The notes: generated by a model not told the origin, from the letters alone. A DNA stretch of 64,000 nt from Candidatus Helarchaeota archaeon (GCA_019058315.1 JAHPZH010000001.1:653536-717535), one strand, 5' to 3'. Shown: positions 45,901 through 55,201, numbered from the stretch's first letter. Translations and numbers: made by a program.

Positions 45901-46310
45901 TCCTTAAAATGGTTTTTCGCTGAAAATAATAAAAATTCTTCATTTCCTTTTTCAAATTCAATAATATATTTTAGAAAGTTAATGAATCCCATAGTAGCAT
46001 TTATTTTTTCGACGTTGTTTAACTCTTTAAATATTATAAGAGCTTTTTGAAAACTTGAGATTGATAATTGATAACTCTTTAACACATCTTCTTCGATTTT
46101 TTCGAAATTTGCAGCCATCTGATAAATTTCGCCCAATCTATAATTTGCGTCACCTGATAATTCTTTATATTTTTGCTCAGAACTGATTTTTCTCGCTTCT
46201 TCTAAATGATTTATTGCATCTTTCCAGTTATATTTACGTTCGTCTTCTGTTGCTTTGGTAAATAATTCTTTTACTTGCTGTAAAATTTCATCTCGTGACA
46301 ATTCTGACAT
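42927..46310 (-). CDS. Large TPR-repeat protein with C-terminal longin/roadblock-like domain
   Basis: A 1127-residue protein. Most of it (20-960) consists of paired helices of TPR type, for example KDAINHLEEARKISSEQKYK and GNYLSAADNYKNAINSFDNA. A Ser/Ala/Pro linker is at about 985-1005. The last 120 residues form a soluble domain: IYFIMPNGTCIYSKSFRE, DELESQLVAGGLTGISALLQ, IKIVEQEEATILLEHG, YVSAALITDENLITLQNKLK and a final helix. This resembles the longin/roadblock-like tail of the membrane sensor at 26447. TPR scaffolds with such a domain could link protein assemblies to small GTPases (inference). It is a single gene. Confidence 0.75.
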   Translation of the reverse strand: MSELSRDEILQQVKELFTKATEDERKYNWKDAINHLEEARKISSEQKYKELSGDANYRLGEIYQMAANFEKIEEDVLKSYQLSISSFQKALIIFKELNNVEKINATMGFINFLKYIIEFEKGNEEFLLFSAKNHFKEAKLLNIKNGKLIDSLKMVIFESNALNLIISEKIIRLDENTDFKELALEHDNLTKKIWEELKNLQDFPEIYLQYYLLSIVEFCHLTFAYLPADNLIKKQYLTDNQEIVKEFIEKFENSDKTLCLFNAYSIYSVLYMFFSLLYVDNQFLLKKVLKSSQNSIKKAELLLHKTNANQFLTLFYFVRFSNAVMSIYLGYFSADFKRVMDDLDRCIDSISLYFPKIMVANVVFVSAAVVGMIAISPTIPDMQRIDFSKKSADLINRISIELSSIVMNPSYKIYNLTRDIAMSTNYAIIGDLSKDIQESSKYLQMASKIFDNIFKYKIERIQNTYYYSIFLMSTSRAAIYLAINSSIKSDIVKYYEKAIELLTQSKKQEAAFLYIEHLFILGDIYYELGRLTDDDKLINQSYSTHMDTIEYCKNKGYFNLVGSAYVKAAQIDDRLGNYLSAADNYKNAINSFDNAIMTLTFTKLGKRIEKLKNYVNAWKIIEFAKSYHANEDHQNAQLNYEQASYILKDIREYRFEAPFYFAWSTLEKAEKLSKINKHQEAAATYLVAKVNFQEAIEVLNTTLGKKKILEEIDRISKLIQVAEYRVTYCIARQQIEQARLESKSGNHLLAAELYNKAGTLFENISKTIKTEGEELKAIFYLCQAWENMERAEVDQKPSLYGVASDLFKDASTHFPESRMKKLSLGNSLFCSALEYGSRFDQSIDLIEKTDYYKRIKMYLRESSKQYQMGGFKQDAQWALATSTYFDGLWHLIQSDNVMDFSKKNQYLNIAITYLNNALKIFTDAGYKQKRDEILKHLKMIKDERAILTSALNLIEKPAISASSIGISAPASPSEISSSIDIDEMQRTDLATESELNWPKRIHQIYFIMPNGTCIYSKSFREVEEVDELESQLVAGGLTGISALLQELTLDKTKIKIVEQEEATILLEHGRYVSAALITDENLITLQNKLKELIQIVEEFFEEEFKNYMGDIEVFSKIDKFVQKIFEN

Positions 46311-46577
46311 TATTTGAAAATCCGCTCTCAGTTATCTTAATTTAAATAAATATTTCTCAAATATAAAAAGATACAATACAACAATTGTCTAGAAAAATGG
46401 ATATTTCAACTCAAGGAAATCTAAGAAGTAATAAACTTTTATAGTAAAACTCTTAAAACTAAGGATTGAAATTTAAATTGAAAAAGTGTATTTATTCTAT
46501 CATTTTCTTTCTAGATGAGTAAATATCTTCTCAAACACTGTTATAATAAAATAAAAGAATATTTGGTTGGGATAATA

Positions 46578-49500
46578 ATGAAAAAAATCGCGAAAATTAG
46601 TTCAAGTATAGTAATTCTTGCTCTTTTATTAGGTCTCTTTGTTAACCTTCCTAATTGGAATCAATCCAATATAATTACTCTACCATTTCCTAATTCAGAA
46701 AGTCAACTCACTGTTAAATATGATATATGGTCAGATGGTGCTATATGGCATATAAGTGGAGACACAGACCTTGCAGCTGCTTCCACTGATCCTACCTATG
46801 GGGGCGGTGGATATGGTAATTCTACCCACCCTTATATAATTGAGAATGTTACTTATAATGTATATACACAGAATGCACATGGAATCACGATTCGCGATAC
46901 TTCCAAGCATTTCATTCTAAGGAATTGCTACATGTATGCCCCAAAAAGATGGAATGATGGACCTAACCCGTACGGGGGATTCTTGTTCTTAAACGTGACA
47001 AATGGACTTGTTAACAGTTGCAAAGTCACCGGTTATCCCTTATTCACTGCTACGCATCCTACGTTGTTTGCATTTTGGGCTGAACAGTGTTTCAATTTAA
47101 CATTTGATAACTGTGAGGTGAGTAACATCGATTATCTCAGCCGATTTTGTCCGGTTTACCTAGGATTTGCCATTTACACTGGTAATAATAATATCACGAT
47201 AAAAAACTGTGATATACAATGCTCACAAGGGATGGAGCTTTATTGTTCCTCAAATCTTACCATTCAAGGTAATAATATTGGCGGACCCTCAGGTCTTCCC
47301 ATAGAACAGGACATGGCAGAGATAAAAAACGGGATTATTGTAACAAAAACTAATAATAGCCTCATAGAAGATAATGATTTTGATTATTTTGGTAATACTA
47401 ATGATTATACATGTGGTATTAGTCTTGGTACTACAGAAAATAATATAATTGTAAATAATTACATTCCCCAACCCTATGAGGGTAGACAAATTATAGAATA
47501 CACGAGTGGTGTTGATAACTCATTTATAAAATTAGAATCACCTACAGATAATACGGATTATGTGGGGCCCGAAGCACCCTCACCGGGTTATTACACCAAT
47601 TCGGAAGGTTTTGAAAGACTTGGGGATATGACCTATCCATGGGGTGAACCATATACATCTGAATCAATTTGGAAGCATTATATAGGAGCAAATTCCACTT
47701 TAGCGATTATCCCAAACAAAACGGATGCAGGGGGAAATGACCATAAAAAGGTACTAGAATGCTACAATTGGGAGGGAATCTCATACTATGTTGACAAGCG
47801 GCTAGACAATCCGCTATCAATACCTCTCTCGGGAACCTATGAATTTTGGTTTGCAAAAGAGGATTCGGGATCTGGAACCGTCGCATTTCAGTTTTATCAT
47901 GAGATTCCTGAAGTTACATTAGAAAATACATCTGAGATTATGTTAGAAGGTGGTTTGTTTAAGTATCGGGATAATGTTACACTGGTCAATACAGGCATCC
48001 CAGTAGCGGAAGACAAGTGGTATAGGCTTTCGATCGATTTTTGTGCTGATAGTAGTTCATATGAAGGCCTACCCTCAAATCACTGTCAGTTTCGTATTCA
48101 TGATTCAGATGGACATAGATTATTATACCGCTCTCCAGCTATCGAATTTTTGAATGAATCTATCGATCATTTTAGGGTTACAACTCAAACCAGTGGGAGT
48201 TCAAATCTCACAGTATTTATTGATGCGCCAGGATTTTCATGGGATCCAAGTTATGAAGTAGGTGATAATGCGGATGAAGGAATACTCCTTAATTTTACCT
48301 ATCAACAAGATGGAGTCTGGGATTATTCTTTAGCATATTCAGTTGATGGTCAACCAGAGATAAGTGATCCTATTCATTTTGAATGGTTAGCTGCTGGCAA
48401 AAAAGTCATCCCGTTACCAGATTCAGATGGTACGCATTCCATTCAATTAAAATGTAATGCTACAGTCTATTATACTATGTTTAATTATGCTCCTTCTACT
48501 TATCTCTCGAAAACAAAATCATTTACGATTAGTTATTATAACACCTATTTGGATATTATCGAGCACACGGAAAATGGCGAAGTATTTCCTCCGGGATTGC
48601 TCGGTCTGACAACTGCTGAAGATTTAATGGTTAATATGACCTATAAAACCCGGCTCGGGACCGCCCCAGACACGATGGATACGTGGACGAATGTCTCTTG
48701 GTACTATAAAATTAATAACAACCCTTGGAATGGACCTTACAACCTGGGCTATTGGTACGGGCTCAAAAATGTGAGTTTTGTCATAAGTAACACTTCGTAT
48801 AACGCCTTTGACCATATTTATTACTATTTAGCATTCGAACAGTATGATAATGACAGTAAATATCTCGATAGCTATTATTGGACTGGAGATTCTCATCAGC
48901 AAGGAGCCTTTCAATATGATGAATGGGAAGCCCAGTCAACCGCGTTTCATAAGAAGGTCGCACCCATTGCTTATGATTTGTCGTTGAATTATAGCGTGTT
49001 TTTCCATTCCCAAGTAGAAACTACTCTCCCCCACGTGGGAGGGTATAATGATACAGCATATCCAATGTTGGGTATTACAAATGGAGAAATTCAGGTCGAT
49101 TTTCATAATCTCACAAGCACCCTGACCAATTATAGCGTTGTGTGTTTAAATAACCAAACTAATTTGAATCATACAATGGATCAAGCCTCGAGCAACATTT
49201 CTACCACTGTTTCACCCATATTTAATTATGACCAGGGAATTAAAAGCCCATTTATATTACCTTTAACCTTACCGTTGACAGTGAATGATAATTATACCTT
49301 TCCAGTGATGTGGTTTGATGGGCTTGATTCTGACCGCAATTTGACCTTTACTGGAGATCTTCTCAATTTAACATATCGCGGTGAAGAGGAATTTTGGCCG
49401 TATTCCTGGCGTACAGCATTGAAATTCAGCTCGGATGATAATAAACACATCATTCGTTACGACAAATTCACAAAAATAATGATTTATTATGAATCACTCA

Positions 49501-50738
49501 ACGATACAATCCCTAATGCGACTCAAAAAATGGTCTTTGCCCTTGTAGAAAACAATGCTGATTATCCAAGTAACTTGTATATAGAGACTCGTGCCGAGGT
49601 CGTCTATGAGGATATATATATCATTCCTGACCACCTTCTGGCAATTGTATACGATCCACCAGGAGATCATAGTTATGGTCAATTCAAATCAGGAACAACA
49701 ACTACAGTAGGTTTTCAAGTCGATACTGAAGTTGTAGTGGAAGAAGAGTTTCAATTCGATTTAAATATTCTTGGATTTGAGGTTTCGGATTATATCCAAG
49801 ATGAAATTGGATGTGAAGATTATCATAACGTAGAAGTGGATGGCAAAACATACGAAACAGTCGCAGAAATTACATTTCAGAAAACTTTAACCTCTTCAAC
49901 TTTTTCTGACAATGCATCATTCATTGGTCATGGGGGCGGAGATCTCTATTATGGTTCCGGGCTCCTTGTACATTATTATGTAATGCAATACTTTGATTAT
50001 ATCGTAATTGGCAATGAATCTCAAATGACTGTGGAAGAATCTAAAGATCCTCCAAATCAACAATTAGATGATATTTTAGTTTGGAATGGAACTTTCTGGG
50101 TGGATTATTTACTGAATTTAAATTCTACCTTCAGCGTACTTGGTGCATATCTCGATGATTATAATCATCAAATTGGAAATGATAACTATAGCTTATCAAC
50201 ACTTTTAGCTGATAATATTTTTGTAGATAATGAACTTCTTGGAGATGAGCTTGATCATGTGGAGATACTTCCAGAATCACCAGTCTTTTGGACCCCAGGT
50301 ACTTATACTGAATATTTATCATCCATGACAGAAACTACTTCTGAGGTTAGATATTCTGTAAGAACAGAAATTCCTGAATCAAAGGCGTTCGAATATGGTA
50401 ATAGTTTATCTGGCGGGCCTGGGGGGACATGTGTGGGTATACTTGGCTGGGGTGTAAATTTTGATATGACAACAACAATAACCACTACCACATTAGATAC
50501 TACAGCAACCGAAACAAATGAAGAGATTCTCTGCCATCTTGAGGATGACGATGGGATGCCTATAGGGCTCCATGATCAATTTCTTATTGACATATATAAA
50601 GATAGACGATTTAATACATTTGGATTCATTATTCATGAAAATCAATCTTATTCTTCTTCTCCATTCGAGAATTTTAGTCGCGACCGCCGACCACCTCTGA
50701 ACTGTTTGATGTCCCAGCTTATCTCCAAGGGAATGTAA
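46578..50738 (+). CDS. Giant surface protein, N-terminal fragment: beta-helix and beta domains (frameshifted gene)
   Basis: This 1386-residue frame begins with a signal peptide (KKIAKISSSIVILALLLGLF). Residues about 60-330 are a right-handed beta-helix of the NosD/PbH1 type with repeated short strands (ITIRDTSKHFILRNC, NLTFDNCEVS, NITIKNCDIQ, NLTIQGNNI). Then come lectin/jellyroll-like and Ig-like beta domains (ACGTYEFWFAKED-like segment, GILLNFTYQQDGVW). The gene is interrupted: frame 1 stops at 50738 while the sequence continues in another frame from about 50678. ATG at 46578 is chosen because the hydrophobic signal starts there; 46515 adds 21 residues. It is richer in GC than its neighbours. 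Confidence 0.8.
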   Translation: MKKIAKISSSIVILALLLGLFVNLPNWNQSNIITLPFPNSESQLTVKYDIWSDGAIWHISGDTDLAAASTDPTYGGGGYGNSTHPYIIENVTYNVYTQNAHGITIRDTSKHFILRNCYMYAPKRWNDGPNPYGGFLFLNVTNGLVNSCKVTGYPLFTATHPTLFAFWAEQCFNLTFDNCEVSNIDYLSRFCPVYLGFAIYTGNNNITIKNCDIQCSQGMELYCSSNLTIQGNNIGGPSGLPIEQDMAEIKNGIIVTKTNNSLIEDNDFDYFGNTNDYTCGISLGTTENNIIVNNYIPQPYEGRQIIEYTSGVDNSFIKLESPTDNTDYVGPEAPSPGYYTNSEGFERLGDMTYPWGEPYTSESIWKHYIGANSTLAIIPNKTDAGGNDHKKVLECYNWEGISYYVDKRLDNPLSIPLSGTYEFWFAKEDSGSGTVAFQFYHEIPEVTLENTSEIMLEGGLFKYRDNVTLVNTGIPVAEDKWYRLSIDFCADSSSYEGLPSNHCQFRIHDSDGHRLLYRSPAIEFLNESIDHFRVTTQTSGSSNLTVFIDAPGFSWDPSYEVGDNADEGILLNFTYQQDGVWDYSLAYSVDGQPEISDPIHFEWLAAGKKVIPLPDSDGTHSIQLKCNATVYYTMFNYAPSTYLSKTKSFTISYYNTYLDIIEHTENGEVFPPGLLGLTTAEDLMVNMTYKTRLGTAPDTMDTWTNVSWYYKINNNPWNGPYNLGYWYGLKNVSFVISNTSYNAFDHIYYYLAFEQYDNDSKYLDSYYWTGDSHQQGAFQYDEWEAQSTAFHKKVAPIAYDLSLNYSVFFHSQVETTLPHVGGYNDTAYPMLGITNGEIQVDFHNLTSTLTNYSVVCLNNQTNLNHTMDQASSNISTTVSPIFNYDQGIKSPFILPLTLPLTVNDNYTFPVMWFDGLDSDRNLTFTGDLLNLTYRGEEEFWPYSWRTALKFSSDDNKHIIRYDKFTKIMIYYESLNDTIPNATQKMVFALVENNADYPSNLYIETRAEVVYEDIYIIPDHLLAIVYDPPGDHSYGQFKSGTTTTVGFQVDTEVVVEEEFQFDLNILGFEVSDYIQDEIGCEDYHNVEVDGKTYETVAEITFQKTLTSSTFSDNASFIGHGGGDLYYGSGLLVHYYVMQYFDYIVIGNESQMTVEESKDPPNQQLDDILVWNGTFWVDYLLNLNSTFSVLGAYLDDYNHQIGNDNYSLSTLLADNIFVDNELLGDELDHVEILPESPVFWTPGTYTEYLSSMTETTSEVRYSVRTEIPESKAFEYGNSLSGGPGGTCVGILGWGVNFDMTTTITTTTLDTTATETNEEILCHLEDDDGMPIGLHDQFLIDIYKDRRFNTFGFIIHENQSYSSSPFENFSRDRRPPLNCLMSQLISKGM

Positions 50739-51712
50739 CCTTACATTGTGCTGCTGTAGATGATGAAACTGGTGTCGATTACGTGAAATTCTACTATGAT
50801 GATGATCCAGTTTTTGGTGCTGATTCTCAACTAATTCCAACCGAAACCATGCCCAACGTGTATGGTACTGTCTATAATGCAACGACGATCGATGTGTATG
50901 ATTTACCGTGGAATACAAGCGCTTTCCATGGAACATATTACCTATTTGCTGTAACATACGACAGTGCTGACCCTCTAGCAAACTATCTTGTTTCGTCAGT
51001 ATATACAGTTGAGATTGATAACGTTCTTCCGACAGTCTGTCAGGCACGCGTATACGGACCATATACTGGTGCAATTTCTCTCTATGCCAATGTTTGGGAC
51101 GCAGATTCTGGGATAGATTATGTGGAATATTGGGATGGAGACCCCACAAATCCCAATAGTACGTTACTTGGGATGAGTTTCGATGCTAGTAGTTCCTATA
51201 GCTTTGCCTGGGCGACCGACCCTAGCGGATTGGATGATGGTCTACATTATATTTACGCCCGTGCCTATGATGAAGCTGGAAACTACCTCGATTCAACATC
51301 ATTCGAGATAAATGTGTATTCCCATGCCCCGTCGGAGCCCATCGATCCGTTATATTTGATTGGAGGTTTGATGGCAGGTACGATGGGAGATATGACAAAA
51401 GATTTGATTATATTTACATTAATAGGTGCTTTAGTTGTCTTTGCAAGCGTTATGACAGTGATGGTATGGAAATCGCGTAAACCCTCAACCTTACCTTCCA
51501 AATCGAAAGCTGAACTATCTACCAAACAACCACTTGATATTTTAAAAACAAGATTGGCGATGGGTGAAATTACGCAAGATGAATACATCCAAAATAAGAA
51601 ATTGATAGAAGAATCGGATACTTCAGTTGACCAGACATCTACTACTAAAAAAGCTCCACCAGATCCAAATAAAAGTATCAAAAAATCAGCTAAAAAAGCC
51701 CGCAAACGCTGA
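50678..51712 (+). CDS. Giant surface protein, C-terminal fragment: Ig-like repeats, membrane anchor, SHOCT-like tail
   Basis: This frame is open from 50678 and continues the preceding protein. Translation gives PPTTSELFDVPAYLQGNVTL, an Ig-like domain, then a second similar domain (VYGPYTGAISLYANVWDADS, GIDYVEYWDGDPTNPNS). A membrane helix is at DLIIFTLIGALVVFASVMTV, followed by a cytoplasmic tail containing LDILKTRLAMGEITQDEYIQ, a SHOCT-like motif, and a lysine-rich end. The best internal start would be GTG 50783, but the homologous fold begins earlier, so this is one gene broken by a one-base change, not a separate gene. Confidence 0.75.
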   Translation, partial: SRPPTTSELFDVPAYLQGNVTLHCAAVDDETGVDYVKFYYDDDPVFGADSQLIPTETMPNVYGTVYNATTIDVYDLPWNTSAFHGTYYLFAVTYDSADPLANYLVSSVYTVEIDNVLPTVCQARVYGPYTGAISLYANVWDADSGIDYVEYWDGDPTNPNSTLLGMSFDASSSYSFAWATDPSGLDDGLHYIYARAYDEAGNYLDSTSFEINVYSHAPSEPIDPLYLIGGLMAGTMGDMTKDLIIFTLIGALVVFASVMTVMVWKSRKPSTLPSKSKAELSTKQPLDILKTRLAMGEITQDEYIQNKKLIEESDTSVDQTSTTKKAPPDPNKSIKKSAKKARKR

Positions 51713-51918
51713 AGGTAATTGGAGACATTTTTTAATTTATTCTTAATCACTTTTTTTATTTATTTTTAAAATTTTTGATTTCTACTTGAAATTTACACAG
51801 GAACAAAAATATTCCTCCGTATGAGCTAGGATTCTCTAAAAATCGACAATTGATAACTTTTTAATATTGAGATATGAGATAAAAATCTAGATTAGTAAAT
51901 TCTAATGGTCTGATTAAA

Positions 51919-53592
51919 ATGTCTGAAGAAAAAGTCGATTTGAAAAAAAGAAGCAACAGAATATTTGAAGTTATCAAGCAAACACCATTTTATTATGTCC
52001 CTTTAGGGGTCATAAAAGGTTTGGGTTTGGAAGAGAAAGAAATTAATAAAAAACCTTTTATTGGAGTCGTTAATACGTGGAATGAAATAAATCCTGGTCA
52101 TAAACATTTAAATTCTTTAGTCGAAGCTGTAAAATATGGAATCATCGAATCTGGTGGAATACCATTTGAATTTTGCACTGTGGCACCATGTGATGGATGG
52201 AGTGAAGGAAATCCAGGAATGCGCTTCATTTTACCCCACCGTGAAATAATAGTGGATTCAATTGAAGCAATGATTGAAGCACATTCTCTTGATGCTATGG
52301 TTACTGTCTCCAGTTGTGATAAAATCAATCCTGCTATGTTGATGGTTGCTGCAAGATTAGATATTCCAACAATTTGCGTTCCTGGAGGTCCTGGCATACG
52401 AGAAATATTTTTTGAACCTGATTATCGAGGCACTGAAATTCGATACTATGAAGAAATGGAATATAAGATCAAATGTATTACATGTGCTTCATATGGAGCA
52501 TGTGATTTAATGGGAACCGCTAATACTACACAATGCATTATGGAAGCATTTGGGATGACTTTACCAAATGCCGCTACAAGTCCTGCATTTTCACGAGCAA
52601 AGATTGTTATGGCAAAAGAATCTGGAAAAAGAATTATGACTCTACTTAAAGAAGGAATAACTCCTTCTCAAATTATGACTAGAGAATCACTAGAGAATGC
52701 CATCATGGTTAATCTGGCTATTGGCGGCTCGACAAACTCGGCATTACACCTCCCTGCAATTGCTGATGAAATGGGTATTGAATTTGATTTAGATTTATTT
52801 AATGAATATAGTAAAAAAATACCATCAATTGCAAATATATCTCCGGCAGGACAGTATGGTGTCACTGATTTATATAAAGCAGGAGGAATACCTGCAGTTA
52901 TGAGTCGTCTCAAAGATTTTATTCATTTAGATTGCCTCACTGTTTCTGGTAAATTAATTAAAAAAATCATTCGAAAGGTTAAAGTGTTAAATGATGAAGT
53001 AATAAGACCCTTATCTAATCCTGTTTTTCCAGAAGGAGGAACCGTTATTTTAAAAGGTAATTTAGCACCAAAGGGTGCAGTGATAAAACAATCTGCAATT
53101 GAACATAAAGAAATGTTACAATTCGAAGGCCCTGCAGTATGTTTTAATTCTGAAGTTGATGCAATAAATGCTTTAGTAAAAAAAGAAATTCAGAATGGTA
53201 CTGTTGTTGTGATTCGTTATGAAGGTCCAAAAGGTGGTCCTGGATTCCCAGAAATGTTAGCATTTACTGCTACACTTAGTGTTTTAAGGGATATGGATAG
53301 AGTTGCTATAATAACCGATGGACGTTTCTCGGGTGGAACACAAGGCCCTGCAATAGGTCATGTCTGCCCCGAAGCGTATGTAGGAGGTCCAATTGCAGTT
53401 GTTCAAAATGGGGATTTGATTAAAATAGATATACCCAATAGGACCCTCAATGTTGAGATTACAGATGATGAAATTCAAGAACGATTAAAAAAATGGAAAC
53501 CCTTTGAAAAAGATATTAAAAGCAAACTTTTACTAAAATATAGAGCTTTAGTAACTTCAGCTGCAAAAGGTGCTATATTAAAATATGACTGA
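51919..53592 (+). CDS. IlvD/Edd-family dehydratase (dihydroxy-acid or sugar-acid dehydratase)
   Basis: A 557-residue iron-sulfur dehydratase. Seen: NTWNEINPGHKHLNSLVEAV, the PCDGWSEGNPGMRFILPHRE block, SSCDKINPAML and CASYGACDLMGTANTTQCI with the cluster cysteines, GGSTNSALHLPAIADE, and the C-terminal ITDGRFSGGTQGPAIGHVCPEA. These are the complete family motifs. IlvD (branched-chain amino acid synthesis) and gluconate or other sugar-acid dehydratases cannot be separated by these motifs; with KDG aldolase and kinase genes nearby, a sugar-acid role is plausible, and archaeal members are often promiscuous. It is followed 24 bp later by the CrtI-like gene. Confidence 0.92.
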   Translation: MSEEKVDLKKRSNRIFEVIKQTPFYYVPLGVIKGLGLEEKEINKKPFIGVVNTWNEINPGHKHLNSLVEAVKYGIIESGGIPFEFCTVAPCDGWSEGNPGMRFILPHREIIVDSIEAMIEAHSLDAMVTVSSCDKINPAMLMVAARLDIPTICVPGGPGIREIFFEPDYRGTEIRYYEEMEYKIKCITCASYGACDLMGTANTTQCIMEAFGMTLPNAATSPAFSRAKIVMAKESGKRIMTLLKEGITPSQIMTRESLENAIMVNLAIGGSTNSALHLPAIADEMGIEFDLDLFNEYSKKIPSIANISPAGQYGVTDLYKAGGIPAVMSRLKDFIHLDCLTVSGKLIKKIIRKVKVLNDEVIRPLSNPVFPEGGTVILKGNLAPKGAVIKQSAIEHKEMLQFEGPAVCFNSEVDAINALVKKEIQNGTVVVIRYEGPKGGPGFPEMLAFTATLSVLRDMDRVAIITDGRFSGGTQGPAIGHVCPEAYVGGPIAVVQNGDLIKIDIPNRTLNVEITDDEIQERLKKWKPFEKDIKSKLLLKYRALVTSAAKGAILKYD

Positions 53593-53616
53593 TAATTTTT
53601 AACGGGAGGAATAAGC

Positions 53617-55161
53617 ATTAACGAATATGATGTAATTATCATAGGTTCTGGATTAGGTGGTCTATCTTGTGCAGCAATTCTTGCAAAAAATGGATACAAA
53701 GTTGCAGTATTTGAAAGACATCATACACCTGGTGGATATTGCACTAATTTTAAAAGAAAAGAATTTGAATTTGATGCATCAATTCACCAAATAGCTGGTT
53801 GCGAACGAGGAGGGCTTCTTCATAATGTTCTCGTGGAAGCGGGTGCAGAAGACTATGTGGAATTTATTAAATTAGATCCTGCTTTCAAAATAATCTCAAA
53901 TAATTATGAATTTGTAGTTCCTCAAGAAAAAGAAGAATATATTAAACGATTATGTGAGAAATTTCCCGAAGAAGCAAAAGGAATTAGAAAATATTTTGCT
54001 CTCAATAAAAAATTCTTTGATTTTGCGAAGAAATGGTACGAGATATATGGTCTCAAAAAAGCATTATATGCATTAAGACATATGGGTACCGCATTATCTA
54101 CTTTATTTCATTTAAAAAATACACTTCAAGATATTTTAGATAAATATATTAAAAACCCAGATTTAAAAGAGATACTATCTCAGTTATGGGGGTTTTTAGG
54201 ACTTCCACCAAGTGAACTTTCCTATGTTTACTACACTATTGGTATTTCCGCTTATATGGAAGAGGGGACTTTTTATCCACGAGGTGGATCACAGAAAATA
54301 TCAGATGCATTTGTAAAAGCAATGAAAGAAAATGGAGGAGAACTTTTTCTAAAAAGCGAAGTAGAAGAAATTTTAATTGAAAAAAAAACCGTTAAAGGTA
54401 TAAAATTAACAAATGGCGAAATTTATAAAGCCCCAGTCGTAGTCAGTAATGCAGACGGTGTTGTAACGTTTAATAAATTAATAAAAAGAAAATATCTTCC
54501 TAAAAAATATTTAAAAAGAATTAATAATATGGTTCCATCAATATCCGCTATCAGTGCTTACCTAGGGCTTGATATTGATTTGAAAAATTTCGGTATTAAA
54601 GATTTTGATATAATGGTGAATAAAAATCTAAATCCGGAAAATTATTATAATGAAATAATGGATGGGGTAAAATCAAAATCGTTTGTAGTGTCAGTTTATA
54701 GTAATGTTGATGAAAGTTTTGCACCTCCTGGTAAAAGTGTAGTAACAGTTTTAAACCTTGCATCATGGGGGGATAAAAAAGAAAATCGCTGGAAACTAGA
54801 AACAGATGGGACTAGAGGTGAAATCTATAAAAAAAATAAGGCAGACTGGTTAGAATGGCTAGTGTCCAGAGCTGAAACTCTTATTCCCGAACTTAGGAAC
54901 CATATTGAAGTCGCTGAGGTTGCCACTCCAGTCACCTATCATAGATATACACTGAATCAAGGTGGTGCATTAGTTGGTTGGGCGTCTAGTAGGGAGCAGA
55001 GTATCTTTAACCGTTTGCCTCAAAAAACACCCATTAAAGGGCTCTATCTTGCTAGTGCATGGGCGTTCCCTGGCGGTGGGGTGAATGGCGTTACATTGGG
55101 TGGGAAATGGCTTGCTAGAAAAATTCGTAAAAAATATAAAATTAAGGAAAAAATCAATTAG
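53617..55161 (+). CDS. CrtI-like FAD-dependent oxidoreductase (phytoene desaturase / retinol saturase type; ATT start)
   Basis: A 514-residue flavoprotein. The FAD motif IGSGLGGLSCAAILAKNGYK starts at residue 8 and is followed by FERHHTPGGYCTNFKRKEF, with the C-terminal YLASAWAFPGGGVNGVTLGG segment typical of CrtI/CrtN and RetSat proteins. The first ATG/GTG/TTG in frame is a GTG at 53833, which would remove the whole FAD motif. Upstream the frame is open to a TAA at 53593-53595. A perfect GGGAGGA site (53604-53610) precedes ATT at 53617 by 6 bp, so ATT is the likely start. It probably saturates, desaturates or isomerises a polyene or isoprenoid. Confidence 0.9.
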   Translation: MNEYDVIIIGSGLGGLSCAAILAKNGYKVAVFERHHTPGGYCTNFKRKEFEFDASIHQIAGCERGGLLHNVLVEAGAEDYVEFIKLDPAFKIISNNYEFVVPQEKEEYIKRLCEKFPEEAKGIRKYFALNKKFFDFAKKWYEIYGLKKALYALRHMGTALSTLFHLKNTLQDILDKYIKNPDLKEILSQLWGFLGLPPSELSYVYYTIGISAYMEEGTFYPRGGSQKISDAFVKAMKENGGELFLKSEVEEILIEKKTVKGIKLTNGEIYKAPVVVSNADGVVTFNKLIKRKYLPKKYLKRINNMVPSISAISAYLGLDIDLKNFGIKDFDIMVNKNLNPENYYNEIMDGVKSKSFVVSVYSNVDESFAPPGKSVVTVLNLASWGDKKENRWKLETDGTRGEIYKKNKADWLEWLVSRAETLIPELRNHIEVAEVATPVTYHRYTLNQGGALVGWASSREQSIFNRLPQKTPIKGLYLASAWAFPGGGVNGVTLGGKWLARKIRKKYKIKEKIN

Positions 55162-55201
55162 AATATGATTAAAGGAAAATAAAACAGGTAAAGATTAAAT
55201 A

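Noticed and set aside
50493..51149. Minus-strand 218-residue frame
   Set aside because: It is antisense to the surface-protein gene, rich in His/Arg/Gln with no domain pattern, and is a shadow of the real coding frame.
53833..53835. GTG as the start of the CrtI-like gene
   Set aside because: It would remove the complete FAD-binding motif encoded upstream in the same frame.
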